This document shows, in pieces, positions 25,143-33,754 of a stretch of 39,430 bases of DNA. Where the stretch lies: assembly GCF_900009135.1 (NCBI RefSeq), contig NZ_LT797688.1, forward strand, positions 811,130-850,559. Reading direction: 5' to 3'. The notes under the pieces were generated by a model. The model was not told where the DNA came from, searched no databases, and was given only the letters and a program-made list of their open reading frames with translations. Made by a program: the position numbers and the translations under genes. Every line of letters begins with the position of its first letter. Position 1 is the stretch's first letter. The DNA comes from Planktothrix sp. PCC 11201 (GTDB lineage: Bacteria > Cyanobacteriota > Cyanobacteriia > Cyanobacteriales > Microcoleaceae).

Positions 25143-25279
25143 TATAGCAATCCGCGACGCGCGAGACGGAGGTTGTAACATTTTATCGTAGGGGTTGGGT
25201 CTCCCAACCCTCTTTGCGCCTGGGTTGGGAGACCCAACCCCTACGGGTTTTGATCACAAATCCTACACGGATTACTATA
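25143..25279. repeat. MITE-like palindromic element, copy B
   Basis: The ends are TATAGCAATCCG (25143-25154) and CGGATTACTATA (25268-25279), inverted with one mismatch. The core arms 25188-25210 and 25222-25244 are perfectly complementary over 23 bp. No coding content is present. It fills part of the 371-bp gap between the hypothetical gene and pyk; the rest shows nothing I can name. Confidence 0.85.
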
Positions 25280-25337
25280 GTTACCCCAAGTAAGGAGAAT
25301 TGTCGTTAGTTAAGGGGATTGGTTGGGGCTAGAAAGA

Positions 25338-26765
25338 TTAATCCGCAATTGTGTGAATTTTTAAGAAATTTGTACCCCGAGCTTTTTTAGTTGGAACCCC
25401 CCCAATAATTAGAATTTTATCTCCAACTTGAGCTAAATTCCGGTCTAATAATTTAGTTTGGGCGAGATCAATTAACCCTTCAAAAGAATCGACTTGATGT
25501 TCTAATAAAATCGGTTTCACACCCCAAACTAAATTTAAACGGTGATAAACTTTATGGTTGGGAGTCAGGGCGATAACGGGAACCTTGGGGCGTTCTCCGG
25601 CGGCTAAAATTGCCGTATATCCGCTACTGGTATAGGCAACAATACAATGTAACTTCAGGGTTTTATCAATGATATTCAACGCTTCACTTAAAGCATGGGT
25701 TTCATCAGACATCACCGCCGGATAATTTTTAAATTCGATTTCCGGTTCAACATCACTGGCAATTTTCGATAACATTTGTACTGATTTCACCGGGAATTTA
25801 CCAACAGCAGATTCTCCCGATAACATCACCGCATCCGTACCATCAATAATTGCATTGGCAACGTCACTGGCTTCGGCGCGAGTCGGACGGGCACTATGAA
25901 TCATGCTATCTAACATTTGGGTGGCGGTAATCACGGGAATCCCTTTTTGATTACACATCCGAATGATTTGTTTTTGCAATAAAGGGACTTTTTCGGGACT
26001 CATTTCTACCCCTAAATCCCCCCGTGCAACCATTAAACCATCACATTCATTGATAATAGATTCTAAGTTAGCGATCGCTTGGGGTTTTTCAATTTTAGCA
26101 ATCACCGGAATTTCTGAAGCCCCCTTTTGGGCTAATAACGTTTTTAAGGCGATAACATCCTCAGCCCGACGAACAAAACTCAGGGAAACCCAGTCTATCC
26201 CTTGAGAAATCCCAAAGTCTAAATCCTGTATATCTTTCTCCGTTAAGGAGGGAAGACGCAAAATTAAACTGGGTAAATTCACCCCTTTACGACTTTTTAG
26301 GGTTCCTCCTTCAATGATGCGACATTGAACGGAATTTCCTTGAATTTCTTCTATTTTTAATTCCAATAATCCATCATCAAGTAAAACTTGCGATCCGGGC
26401 TTGGCTTCTTCGGATAAATAGGGATAATCAATGGGGACGGTATTCGGTTGATTTTCAAAACTATCAACGGGAACTAAGGTTAATAATTCACCTTCAACTA
26501 ATTCTATTTCTCCCGATGGTAGCAGACCAATCCGAATTTTTGGCCCCTGTAAATCTTGTAATAAGGTAATCGGAGTATCACATTCTTTAGCAACTTGTCG
26601 CAGCAGTTTTACCATTTCCGCATGATCTTCATAACTGCCATGGGAAAAATTTAATCGAGCAACATTCATTCCTGCATTCAGCATTTGACGAATAATTTCT
26701 GGGGATTTACTCGCCGGGCCAATAGTGGCAACAATTTTGGTGCGATTTTTGAAAGGTTTAGTCAT
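25338..26765 (-). CDS. pyk: Pyruvate kinase
   Basis: Pyruvate kinase converts phosphoenolpyruvate and ADP to pyruvate and ATP in glycolysis. Visible motifs are [60 protein letters not shown] and the signature [25 protein letters not shown] (split here only by function). The length of 475 residues is the classical form, without the extra C-terminal phosphohistidine domain found on some cyanobacterial isozymes. The ATG at 26763-26765 opens MTKPFKN. It is upstream of the hypothetical gene on the same strand, but a repeat element separates them. Confidence 0.97.
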   Translation of the reverse strand: MTKPFKNRTKIVATIGPASKSPEIIRQMLNAGMNVARLNFSHGSYEDHAEMVKLLRQVAKECDTPITLLQDLQGPKIRIGLLPSGEIELVEGELLTLVPVDSFENQPNTVPIDYPYLSEEAKPGSQVLLDDGLLELKIEEIQGNSVQCRIIEGGTLKSRKGVNLPSLILRLPSLTEKDIQDLDFGISQGIDWVSLSFVRRAEDVIALKTLLAQKGASEIPVIAKIEKPQAIANLESIINECDGLMVARGDLGVEMSPEKVPLLQKQIIRMCNQKGIPVITATQMLDSMIHSARPTRAEASDVANAIIDGTDAVMLSGESAVGKFPVKSVQMLSKIASDVEPEIEFKNYPAVMSDETHALSEALNIIDKTLKLHCIVAYTSSGYTAILAAGERPKVPVIALTPNHKVYHRLNLVWGVKPILLEHQVDSFEGLIDLAQTKLLDRNLAQVGDKILIIGGVPTKKARGTNFLKIHTIAD

Positions 26766-26907
26766 GGTTTTTTACTCCCAATGGAATAATAATTAAAAGT
26801 TCTTGGGATCAAATTTAACTCTTGTCTAGGATATTCTATCAATAGTTTACCTGTTGAACTAAAGTGTTGCATAGATTGATCCACTTTGGATGAATCTTAA
26901 CCCTAAT

Positions 26908-27723
26908 TTAACTTTTTATCCGTTTAATTAGGGAATCAAAATAGCGACTTAATAGGGGAAAGAGTAAACTATGGAAAGTATTTAGAAGTTTAATTTCTAA
27001 TCCAGGAGCGATCGCAAATTTATTTTTATTCATCATTCCCCTGACAATTTCTTGAGCAATATCCTCGGGTTCCCAAGGTTTCACGGTTCCGGTAATGGCT
27101 TTTGTTTCTAAAGGTTTAGTCTTATTTTCAGCGATTAATTGCGGGGTATTAGTATCCGGGGGATAAACAATAGAAACTTGAATTCCCAAGGGTTTTAATT
27201 CCCCTCGCAGGGATTCCGCTAATCCTCTGAGGGCAAATTTAGTAGGACTATAGGCGGTATAACCATAAATTCCAATTAATCCAGCCCCCGATGAAATCAT
27301 AATAATTTTACCCTGTTTTTGTGCTATCATTGTAGGTAAAACTTCTCGAATACAATACAAAGATCCCCAATAATTAACCGCCATTGTTTGTTCAAAAACT
27401 TCTAGCGGAAGTTCTCTAAAATACCCCGGATAGGCCGTACCCGCCGAGAGAATTAAAATATCTACGCCTCCCAAAACTATTATGGCTTGTTTGATAGCAT
27501 TTTCCGCTTCTTCCCGCACCGAAACATCCGCAGAAAGGGTAAAAATTTTTTGCTTTTGATACAATTTTACCGCGTTAATTTCCTTTTGGGCTTGGTCAAG
27601 GATGGTTTGATTTCGAGCAATAAGGGTTAAATTTGCCCCTAAACTCACTAACAATTGAGCCGTTGCTTTACCAATTCCACTGGAACCACCAGTAATAATA
27701 ATATTTTTTTGATTAAAATTCAT
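26908..27723 (-). CDS. SDR oxidoreductase, 3-ketosphinganine-reductase-like
   Basis: A classical short-chain dehydrogenase of 271 residues. The NADP loop is TGGSSGIGKA (11-20), and the catalytic residues are S144/S145 with Y158 and K162 (YSPTK). The stretch GIYGYTAYSPTKFALRGLAE and then YPPDTNTP with AENKTKPLETKAI is strikingly like eukaryotic 3-ketodihydrosphingosine reductase (KDSR). A hydrophobic C-terminus (LLNTFHSLLFPLLSRYF) may anchor it to the membrane. Its start overlaps the 3' end of cobM by 11 bp. Substrate is inferred only; many bacterial SDRs with this look act on other ketones. Confidence 0.8.
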   Translation of the reverse strand: MNFNQKNIIITGGSSGIGKATAQLLVSLGANLTLIARNQTILDQAQKEINAVKLYQKQKIFTLSADVSVREEAENAIKQAIIVLGGVDILILSAGTAYPGYFRELPLEVFEQTMAVNYWGSLYCIREVLPTMIAQKQGKIIMISSGAGLIGIYGYTAYSPTKFALRGLAESLRGELKPLGIQVSIVYPPDTNTPQLIAENKTKPLETKAITGTVKPWEPEDIAQEIVRGMMNKNKFAIAPGLEIKLLNTFHSLLFPLLSRYFDSLIKRIKS

Positions 27724-28555
27724 AAGTACACCGTAGGGGCGAGGTCTCCTCGCCCAAGTCTGGGTCTGGCTGACGGAATAAATGGGAATGTTCCGGGTTA
27801 TATAATTTCGATCTAAAAGTTGAAGCCTGGGGCGTTTTTGCTAAAGCGGGACTAATTACATAAAGGGTGGTTCTAATTAAGTTTTCTTCCTGGGTAACTT
27901 GTGCCATTTTTTCTAAGGGAACTACCCGGATTTTTTCATCTGGCCATCCCAAACGATAACAAATAGCAATCGGCATTTCTGCGGGATAATATTTGATTAA
28001 CTTTTGCTGAGTTTCTTCCACATAACGCGCACTCAAATATAAACATAAACTAGCTTTATGAGCCGCTAAACTTTCTAATTCCTCATCCGCAGGAACACTA
28101 GTTGCTCTCCCACTCACCCTGGTTAAAATAATTGTTTGTACCAATTCCGGGACAGTTAATTCTATTTTTAATTTAGCCGCCGCATCTTGAAAAGCACTAA
28201 TTCCAGGGACAATTTCAAACTCAATTTCTGCCTCTATTAGTTGTTGTATTTGCTCATAAATAGCCCCATATAAACTCGGATCACCCGAATGTAATCTGAC
28301 AACAGAACGCCCTTGATGAACTCTTTGAATCATGAAAGGAACAATTTCTTCTAAGGTTTTATCAGAGGTTTTAATTAATTCTGCCTCCGCCCGCACCCCC
28401 TTTAAAATCTGTTGAGGAACTAGAGAATCGGCAAATACAATTACATCCGCACAGGCTAATAATCTTTGAGCTTTCACAGTTAATAATTCTGGATCACCCG
28501 GCCCTGCTCCAACAATATAAACCGCAGGTTTGAGTAATGCGATATCCGGTTCCAT
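27713..28555 (-). CDS. cobM: Precorrin-4 C11-methyltransferase
   Basis: CobM/CbiF methylates the corrin precursor at C-11 with SAM in cobalamin synthesis. The 280-residue protein has the tetrapyrrole-methylase signatures VYIVGAGPGDPELLTVKA, VVRLHSGDPSLYGAI and IVPGISAFQDAAAKL. The family core ends around YVISPALAK. The last residues (about from PDPDLGEETSPLRCTYEF) are translated from an inserted palindromic repeat and are not expected to be conserved. No B12 riboswitch is visible upstream and no other cob gene is adjacent. It overlaps the SDR gene by 11 bp. Confidence 0.93.
   Translation of the reverse strand: MEPDIALLKPAVYIVGAGPGDPELLTVKAQRLLACADVIVFADSLVPQQILKGVRAEAELIKTSDKTLEEIVPFMIQRVHQGRSVVRLHSGDPSLYGAIYEQIQQLIEAEIEFEIVPGISAFQDAAAKLKIELTVPELVQTIILTRVSGRATSVPADEELESLAAHKASLCLYLSARYVEETQQKLIKYYPAEMPIAICYRLGWPDEKIRVVPLEKMAQVTQEENLIRTTLYVISPALAKTPQASTFRSKLYNPEHSHLFRQPDPDLGEETSPLRCTYEF
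27737..27755. repeat. Palindrome embedded in the 3' end of cobM
   Basis: GGGCGAGG-TCT-CCTCGCCC forms an 8-bp perfect stem, preceded by GTAG. It has the same layout as the inner arm of the MITE-like copies (GTAGGGG, then a stem around TCTCC), with paired base changes. Read on the minus strand it supplies LGEETSPL near the end of CobM. Confidence 0.7.
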
Positions 28556-28651
28556 GATATTCTAATTTCCTAAAATTGACGCTGGATTTCTATTTTTTCC
28601 GGATCTCAACTGAGCCACTGAGAAGACAAGAATGGTAGATGCACCCTGGTT

Positions 28652-28684
28652 AAAGCCCTGACAATTGAGTCTAGGGCTTTTTTT
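28652..28684 (+). terminator. Strong plus-strand hairpin with T-run between cobM and lgt
   Basis: AAAGCCCT (28652-28659) pairs with AGGGCTTT (28673-28680) and a T-run spans 28678-28684. On the plus strand this is a textbook intrinsic terminator, but no plus-strand gene precedes it. On the minus strand, the direction of lgt, it also forms a hairpin but only TTT follows. It overlaps the lgt stop codon. Confidence 0.65.
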
Positions 28685-29546
28685 ATTCGGATTCCGAGGG
28701 ATGGGATTTCTGCACAATATCGGGTAAGGTTCGCTTCAATCCATATAACCAAATTAAACCAAATAACCCTAACATCATCGCCGTCAAACTAACCAGTTGA
28801 GCCATTTTTAAAGACCCTAACATTAAACTATCCGTGCGTAATCCTTCAATCCAAATTCGACCCAAACTATAGGTCAATAAATAGACCAAGAATATTGTCC
28901 CTGATTTTAAAGGATGTTTGCCTTTTAAACCTTTTAAGAATAAGGTGATTAATAGGGCAAATATAGTTAAATTCCACAGGGATTCATATAAAAAAGTTGG
29001 GTGAAAATATTCGTAGGATTCAAAACCATTAGGGCGGCGTTCCGGGGGAATATAAAGTTTCCAAGGTAAATCCGTTGGACTTCCGAATGCTTCAGAATTA
29101 AAAAAGTTACCCCATCTGCCGATAGCTTGACCCAAAATCAAAGAAGGGGCAATTATATCGGCTAATTGCCAAAAGGGAATTTGTTTAATTTTAGCAAATA
29201 GTAAAGTGGCTATTAATCCGCCGATAATTGCTCCATGAATGGCAATTCCTCCCTTCCAAATTGCCATAATATTCCCGGGATTATCGGCATAACTTTCCCA
29301 TTGAAATACCACATAATACAATCTGGCAAAAGGAATCGCTCCAATCACTAACCAAATAGCTAAATCTCCAATCAGTTCGGGATCAATTTGGCGACGACTG
29401 GCAAGATACCCAGATAAGGATACTCCAATCAAGACCGCCGAGGCAATTAACAAGCCATACCACCGAATTGATAACGGCCCGATTTCAAAGATGATGGGGC
29501 CGGGAGAGGTAAATTGAAATGCTAGAAATAAGTAATTTGTATCCAT
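28683..29546 (-). CDS. lgt: Prolipoprotein diacylglyceryl transferase
   Basis: Lgt transfers diacylglycerol to the lipobox cysteine of lipoproteins in the cytoplasmic membrane. The 287-residue protein has seven or so hydrophobic segments and the motifs [18 protein letters not shown], the signature [29 protein letters not shown] and [14 protein letters not shown] chose ATG 29544-29546 ([17 protein letters not shown]), which matches the family's start. An in-frame GTG 11 codons upstream has AAGGA directly against it, which is too close. The gene diverges from the M48-like gene. Confidence 0.93.
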   Translation of the reverse strand: MDTNYLFLAFQFTSPGPIIFEIGPLSIRWYGLLIASAVLIGVSLSGYLASRRQIDPELIGDLAIWLVIGAIPFARLYYVVFQWESYADNPGNIMAIWKGGIAIHGAIIGGLIATLLFAKIKQIPFWQLADIIAPSLILGQAIGRWGNFFNSEAFGSPTDLPWKLYIPPERRPNGFESYEYFHPTFLYESLWNLTIFALLITLFLKGLKGKHPLKSGTIFLVYLLTYSLGRIWIEGLRTDSLMLGSLKMAQLVSLTAMMLGLFGLIWLYGLKRTLPDIVQKSHPSESE

Positions 29547-29818
29547 AATAGCTGATTTTGAGCCAAGCCATTGTATCACTCCTTGGGGATCAAATGTCAG
29601 GTTTAATTTTTTTTCCTAGAAGAAAGTTGATTAAAATATGTAATCAAAGGAATTTTAAGATATTTTGATCAAGAAAATGGGTACAATAGGATTTATTGTG
29701 CTTTCCATCAATTTTCAACCCTTTAGATGAGATCGAATCAATCATTTTTATGATTTTAGGATATGGGTTTTCCCCTTAAACCGTGAATGTTAACTTGTTT
29801 TAATTCTTAATTTCTCCT

Positions 29819-32425
29819 ATGTCTTCCTCCAATTTATCCCCCAATTCATCGGATTTAGCATCAGGATTAGCAGCGTTAAAACAGAAGAATTATCAACAGG
29901 CGATCGCTTTTTTAGAACCTGTTGCTCAATCTGATAATTCCGGTCAATTTAAGGCGCAAATGGGGTTAGTGATTGCTTATGAACGCACAGGAAATACTAA
30001 ATTAGCGATTAATTTATGTCAGAGTTTAACTCAATCTCAGCAGGAAAATATTAAAAATTGGGCTACGGATTATTTAAGACAATTATTAAAACGCCATCCC
30101 CCTAAGCTCCAAAATATTAGTCCTAATATTGCACCTCAACCTTCAGAATTACCCCCTATTACAGAAACGGGTTTTATCCCGTTAAATCCTAATCTACAAC
30201 CCACAAAAGCTAAATCGACTCTAGCCAAAACTCCCAAACTTTCCTCCCCATCACCTCCGAAAAAGTCCCCGAATCCTTCTTTATCTCAACCCACACCTTT
30301 AAATCTGAAAAAAACCGCAAAAATCCCCCCAAGTTCTCAAGCAAAAATTCCCGATTCTTCTATTAATTTAGAACCGGAAATTATTCAACCGCCACCCCAG
30401 TCTCAAGAATGGCAATGGCGACAAGCTGGACGAGCTACGAATTGGCAACAACTTAAACCTTTACAATCGAGTTATTTTAAACTAGAACAATTATTAATGG
30501 CTGTCGGTTTAACTTGGTTTATTCCGATTGTTTTTGCTTTTATTAATAATAGTTTAAATCAAATTTGGATTTGGCAACCCATTTTAAATCCTTGGCAACA
30601 ATTATCCAGTCAACCTTGGCAAATTATTTTTATTATTTTATTTGTCTTTGCTGTGGGTTGGATTTGGCAAACATCCCGATTGTTTGCGGAACTTTCCCTA
30701 ACTGTTTTAGCAATAATTTGGTTAACTCCTCGTTTATTAGAGGAATTGATGAAACTCACGAATAATAGTTTATCTTGGCTGCCTATTGTACAACCGATTC
30801 CTTTATTTTATCAAAATCCCACCCCAGGAGTTTATATCACTCTATTGATTTTATTTATCTTCTTACCTTGGTTATGGGATGGATTGCTAAAACTGAGTTA
30901 TGGATTAAAACCTTTACCTTTAACCACATTATTTAATCAAAGTCAAGAAACCAATAAACTATTAAGAAATTATTGCCAAAAGAAAAAAATTAAAATGCCT
31001 GAAATCAAACTATTATCCATTGATAATCCGGTGATTTTTTCCTATGGAAATTTGCGACGATTTGCTAGAATAGTTGTGAGTCAAGGATTATTAGATCAAT
31101 TAACAGAAGATGAAATTGCCGTCCTATTTGCCAGAGAAATTGCGACCATCGGGGAATGGGATTTCGCGGTAATGTCTTTGGCAACATTGGTTAGTCAAAT
31201 TCCCTATTTAATCTATTGGTATTTAGCAGAATTAACCGAAAAATTACCCGATCTTAATATTCCGCTTCCAGCCATTATCCGAGGTATTTTACATCAAATT
31301 TTGAATGCAATCTCTATTTTTATCTGTCCGTTATGTTATGGATTATATAAACTTTTAAGATTTCCCTCCTTGTATTTATCCCGTCGTCGAGTTTATTATA
31401 GCGATCGCATGGCTTGTAACCTCACCGGAAATCCCAATGCTTTAAGTCGTGCATTATTAAAAATTACGATAAAATTATCCCAAACCATTCAAACCGAGGG
31501 AAAAACCAGCTTTCTTTTAGAATCTTTCGATAGATTGATTCCAATTAATCATCAACAGGCTTTAACCTTCGGTAGTTTAACAGCTTACAGATCAATCAAT
31601 TCTTTATTAACCTGGGATTTAACCAATTGTTACACCCCTGAATTAACCTTAAATCAATCCCATCCCCTAATTGGAGAACGCTTAAAAATCCTCGGTTTTT
31701 ATGCGAATTATTGGAAATTAGAACCCGAATTTGATCTATCGAATATTACCCCAGCTAAACCCCCCAAATTACTCACCAACAATTCCCCCTTATTACTACA
31801 AGGTGCGCCGTTTTTTGGTATTCCCTCTGGAATGATCATTGGGGGAATCATTTGGTTAATGGGGGGACTCTGTTCTCTTTTAGGACTATGGCAATTAGAA
31901 TGGTTATGGGGAGACTATTGGATTATGACGGCTTCAATTACCATTGGTTGTGGCTTAGGTATTTTAATTCGGATTAATCCCTTTTTTCCCGAAATCAAAC
32001 CCACTAATATTTTAAATCAACCTAACTTATTGGATTTAGTGGTCAACCCTAAGACTATTCCGGTTGATAGTCAACCGATTTGTTTAACTGGTCAACTCCT
32101 CGGTCGAAGCGGTTTAAGAAATACCTTTGCTCAAGATTTGATCCTACAAACCCCAAGCGGAATCGTCAAACTCCATTATCTCCCCGAAAAAACCCCCCTG
32201 ACCAATTTTTTGCCACGCATTCGTCATCCCCAGGAATTGATTACTCAAACGGTTAAGGTAACGGGATGGTGGCGACGGGGGGCGACACCCTGGGTGGATG
32301 TGGAAACCCTAGAAACCTCCGATTCTCGGACAGTCCTACGGGGGGGACATCCCCTGTGGTCAACGATTTTGGCCGTTATTCTCACCCTCTGGGGGGTTTA
32401 CCTGGCATCTCAAGGCGGCTGGTAA
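29819..32425 (+). CDS. M48-like membrane protein with degenerate zinc site
   Basis: The 868-residue protein has a TPR-like start (about 12-80), a proline-rich linker (about 95-200), four hydrophobic segments (about 220-350) and a region that aligns with M48 peptidases (about 360-660). The expected HExxH reads REIAT (439-443) in VLFAREIATIGEW, so both zinc histidines are missing. The downstream glutamate site (EYEADR type) reads YYSDRMACNLTGNPNALSRA, where glutamate is also replaced. The C-terminal part has two helices, an OB-like segment and a last helix. It is likely a non-catalytic relative. Family placement rests on the TEDEIAVLFAREI and LTGNPNALSRALLKI segments. Confidence 0.75.
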   Translation: MSSSNLSPNSSDLASGLAALKQKNYQQAIAFLEPVAQSDNSGQFKAQMGLVIAYERTGNTKLAINLCQSLTQSQQENIKNWATDYLRQLLKRHPPKLQNISPNIAPQPSELPPITETGFIPLNPNLQPTKAKSTLAKTPKLSSPSPPKKSPNPSLSQPTPLNLKKTAKIPPSSQAKIPDSSINLEPEIIQPPPQSQEWQWRQAGRATNWQQLKPLQSSYFKLEQLLMAVGLTWFIPIVFAFINNSLNQIWIWQPILNPWQQLSSQPWQIIFIILFVFAVGWIWQTSRLFAELSLTVLAIIWLTPRLLEELMKLTNNSLSWLPIVQPIPLFYQNPTPGVYITLLILFIFLPWLWDGLLKLSYGLKPLPLTTLFNQSQETNKLLRNYCQKKKIKMPEIKLLSIDNPVIFSYGNLRRFARIVVSQGLLDQLTEDEIAVLFAREIATIGEWDFAVMSLATLVSQIPYLIYWYLAELTEKLPDLNIPLPAIIRGILHQILNAISIFICPLCYGLYKLLRFPSLYLSRRRVYYSDRMACNLTGNPNALSRALLKITIKLSQTIQTEGKTSFLLESFDRLIPINHQQALTFGSLTAYRSINSLLTWDLTNCYTPELTLNQSHPLIGERLKILGFYANYWKLEPEFDLSNITPAKPPKLLTNNSPLLLQGAPFFGIPSGMIIGGIIWLMGGLCSLLGLWQLEWLWGDYWIMTASITIGCGLGILIRINPFFPEIKPTNILNQPNLLDLVVNPKTIPVDSQPICLTGQLLGRSGLRNTFAQDLILQTPSGIVKLHYLPEKTPLTNFLPRIRHPQELITQTVKVTGWWRRGATPWVDVETLETSDSRTVLRGGHPLWSTILAVILTLWGVYLASQGGW

Positions 32426-33120
32426 AATGAAGTTGATCCAGAAAGATTGCTTTTTTTGACCGATTAGTGATACATTCTTTAACCAAAGAGTCAAAACAAC
32501 CTTATCCCTTTTTGGATAGAGTTATTCCGATCACTCGGTTGATGAAAGTTCAGAAAGTTTGCCAAATTAAATGCGAAAATCTTGGCAGAACCCTAGAACT
32601 ATGTTCCAGGATGTGCTATCCTAGGGATTGTCTTATGACGATCCGGTACTGGAAAACCCATAGCAAAGGTTCTAGGTTCCACTCAATAGCCTGACTGGTA
32701 CAAGGCGAAGCAGCAACTTAAAGAAATGATTCAATTTTTGTTGAATGCTGTAATCAACTATTGGCAATGCAAAGTCAGGAAGTTAACATCCAGTGAGTTA
32801 ACTTTATATGGTTTTAGCTATAGGAAGTTAAATCTATTTTTGAACACAGAGATAACAAAACTCTATAGCATTAAGTTTTGACAGATGGCAAAAAGTTTAC
32901 AAGACAACCGAGCAAACCCGCTTTCCCTACATGATAAGTTCAACATGGAGAGAATAATAGGACTTTATCTTAATTTTAAGATGGAGTTGGTTGTTGAGTT
33001 TAATTTAACCAGCCCAAGTGCTGATGGCTTGGGGGTTGATCCTCAACTTGTGTTTTTAAACGACACAGGTTGGGGATGATTTCGTTTACTTATTTTTCAT
33101 TTAACTTGGAGGTTCTACTT
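32426..33120 (+). promoter_or_regulatory. Long upstream region of the fourth RRM gene
   Basis: No convincing gene occupies these 695 bp. Two hairpins lie close to the gene: CCCAAG/CTTGGG (33013-33018 and 33028-33033), then GTTGA-TCC-TCAAC (33035-33047), followed by GTTTTT (33051-33056). That tandem reads like an attenuator 65 nt before the start codon. Another stem, AGGAT/ATCCT, lies near 32610-32622. GGAGG about 10 nt before the ATG is the ribosome site. Short open frames within have no family features. Confidence 0.45.
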
Positions 33121-33663
33121 ATGTCCGTTCGTCTTTATATTGGTAATCTTCCTAAAGAATTAGAACGCAAAGAATTACAAGATGTCTTTGCAGAAGAAGG
33201 AGATACCGTTTCTGCTAAGGTAATTACCGATCGCAAAACTGGCAAATGTCGGGGTTTTGGATTTGTAACGGTGCAGACCGATGAAGTCGCGGATCAAATT
33301 GTTGAAAAATATAATGGGGTAATGTTTAGAGAAAATGCTCTAAAAATAGAAAAAGCATTACCTCGGAAAAAAGGAAAAGGTGACGGTGTTGGTGAGGAGG
33401 AAAACGGTGGAGAAGATGATCAACCCCAACAACAGCAACAGCAACAGCAACAGCCGGTTCAACAACCGGTTAAATCATCGGGTAATATGCCGAAAAGTGG
33501 TGGGAGTGGTAAAAACCGGAACAAAAAATCAAAACATTCTTCCGGTGGTCAAACTTCTACATCGAGAAGCAGTGGTGATGATTCCTTCCAACCCGATCCT
33601 CGTTGGGCTAATGAATTAGAAAAACTAAAACAAATTCTAGCCGCCCAAGCCGCCAACCCTTAA
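33121..33663 (+). CDS. RRM RNA-binding protein with polyglutamine linker
   Basis: A 180-residue protein with one RRM: RNP2 LYIGNL (5-10) and RNP1 KCRGFGFV (42-49). An acidic stretch (EEENGGEDD) leads into QPQQQQQQQQQPVQQP (101-116), then a lysine/serine-rich region, and a conserved-looking end DPRWANELEKLKQILAAQ that could form a helix. It is clearly different from the three short Rbp proteins. The CAA/CAG repeat (about 33420-33455) is prone to length change. I chose ATG 33121 because GGAGG lies about 10 nt upstream; the frame is open 17 codons earlier without such support. Confidence 0.9.
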   Translation: MSVRLYIGNLPKELERKELQDVFAEEGDTVSAKVITDRKTGKCRGFGFVTVQTDEVADQIVEKYNGVMFRENALKIEKALPRKKGKGDGVGEEENGGEDDQPQQQQQQQQQPVQQPVKSSGNMPKSGGSGKNRNKKSKHSSGGQTSTSRSSGDDSFQPDPRWANELEKLKQILAAQAANP

Positions 33664-33691
33664 TTTTCTTGGCTTTGTTTGAATGAGAATG

Positions 33692-33727
33692 AACCCGCCT
33701 GAATCAATATTGAGGTGGGTTCTTTTT
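33692..33727 (+). terminator. Intrinsic terminator after the fourth RRM gene
   Basis: AACCCGCCT (33692-33700) pairs with AGGTGGGTT (33713-33721) with one G-T pair, followed by CTTTTT. It ends 28 nt before the next start codon, so the next gene may have its own promoter or be read by leakage. Confidence 0.85.
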
Positions 33728-33754
33728 ATCTTAGCACTAAAGGCGAAGAACCTT

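Noticed and set aside
32467-32694. Small frame upstream of the fourth RRM gene
   Set aside because: No ribosome site, no domain-like pattern, and unusual composition (scattered Cys, Arg). Probably chance.
32885-33079. 64-codon frame before the fourth RRM gene
   Set aside because: It runs through the tandem hairpins and has no protein-family features.
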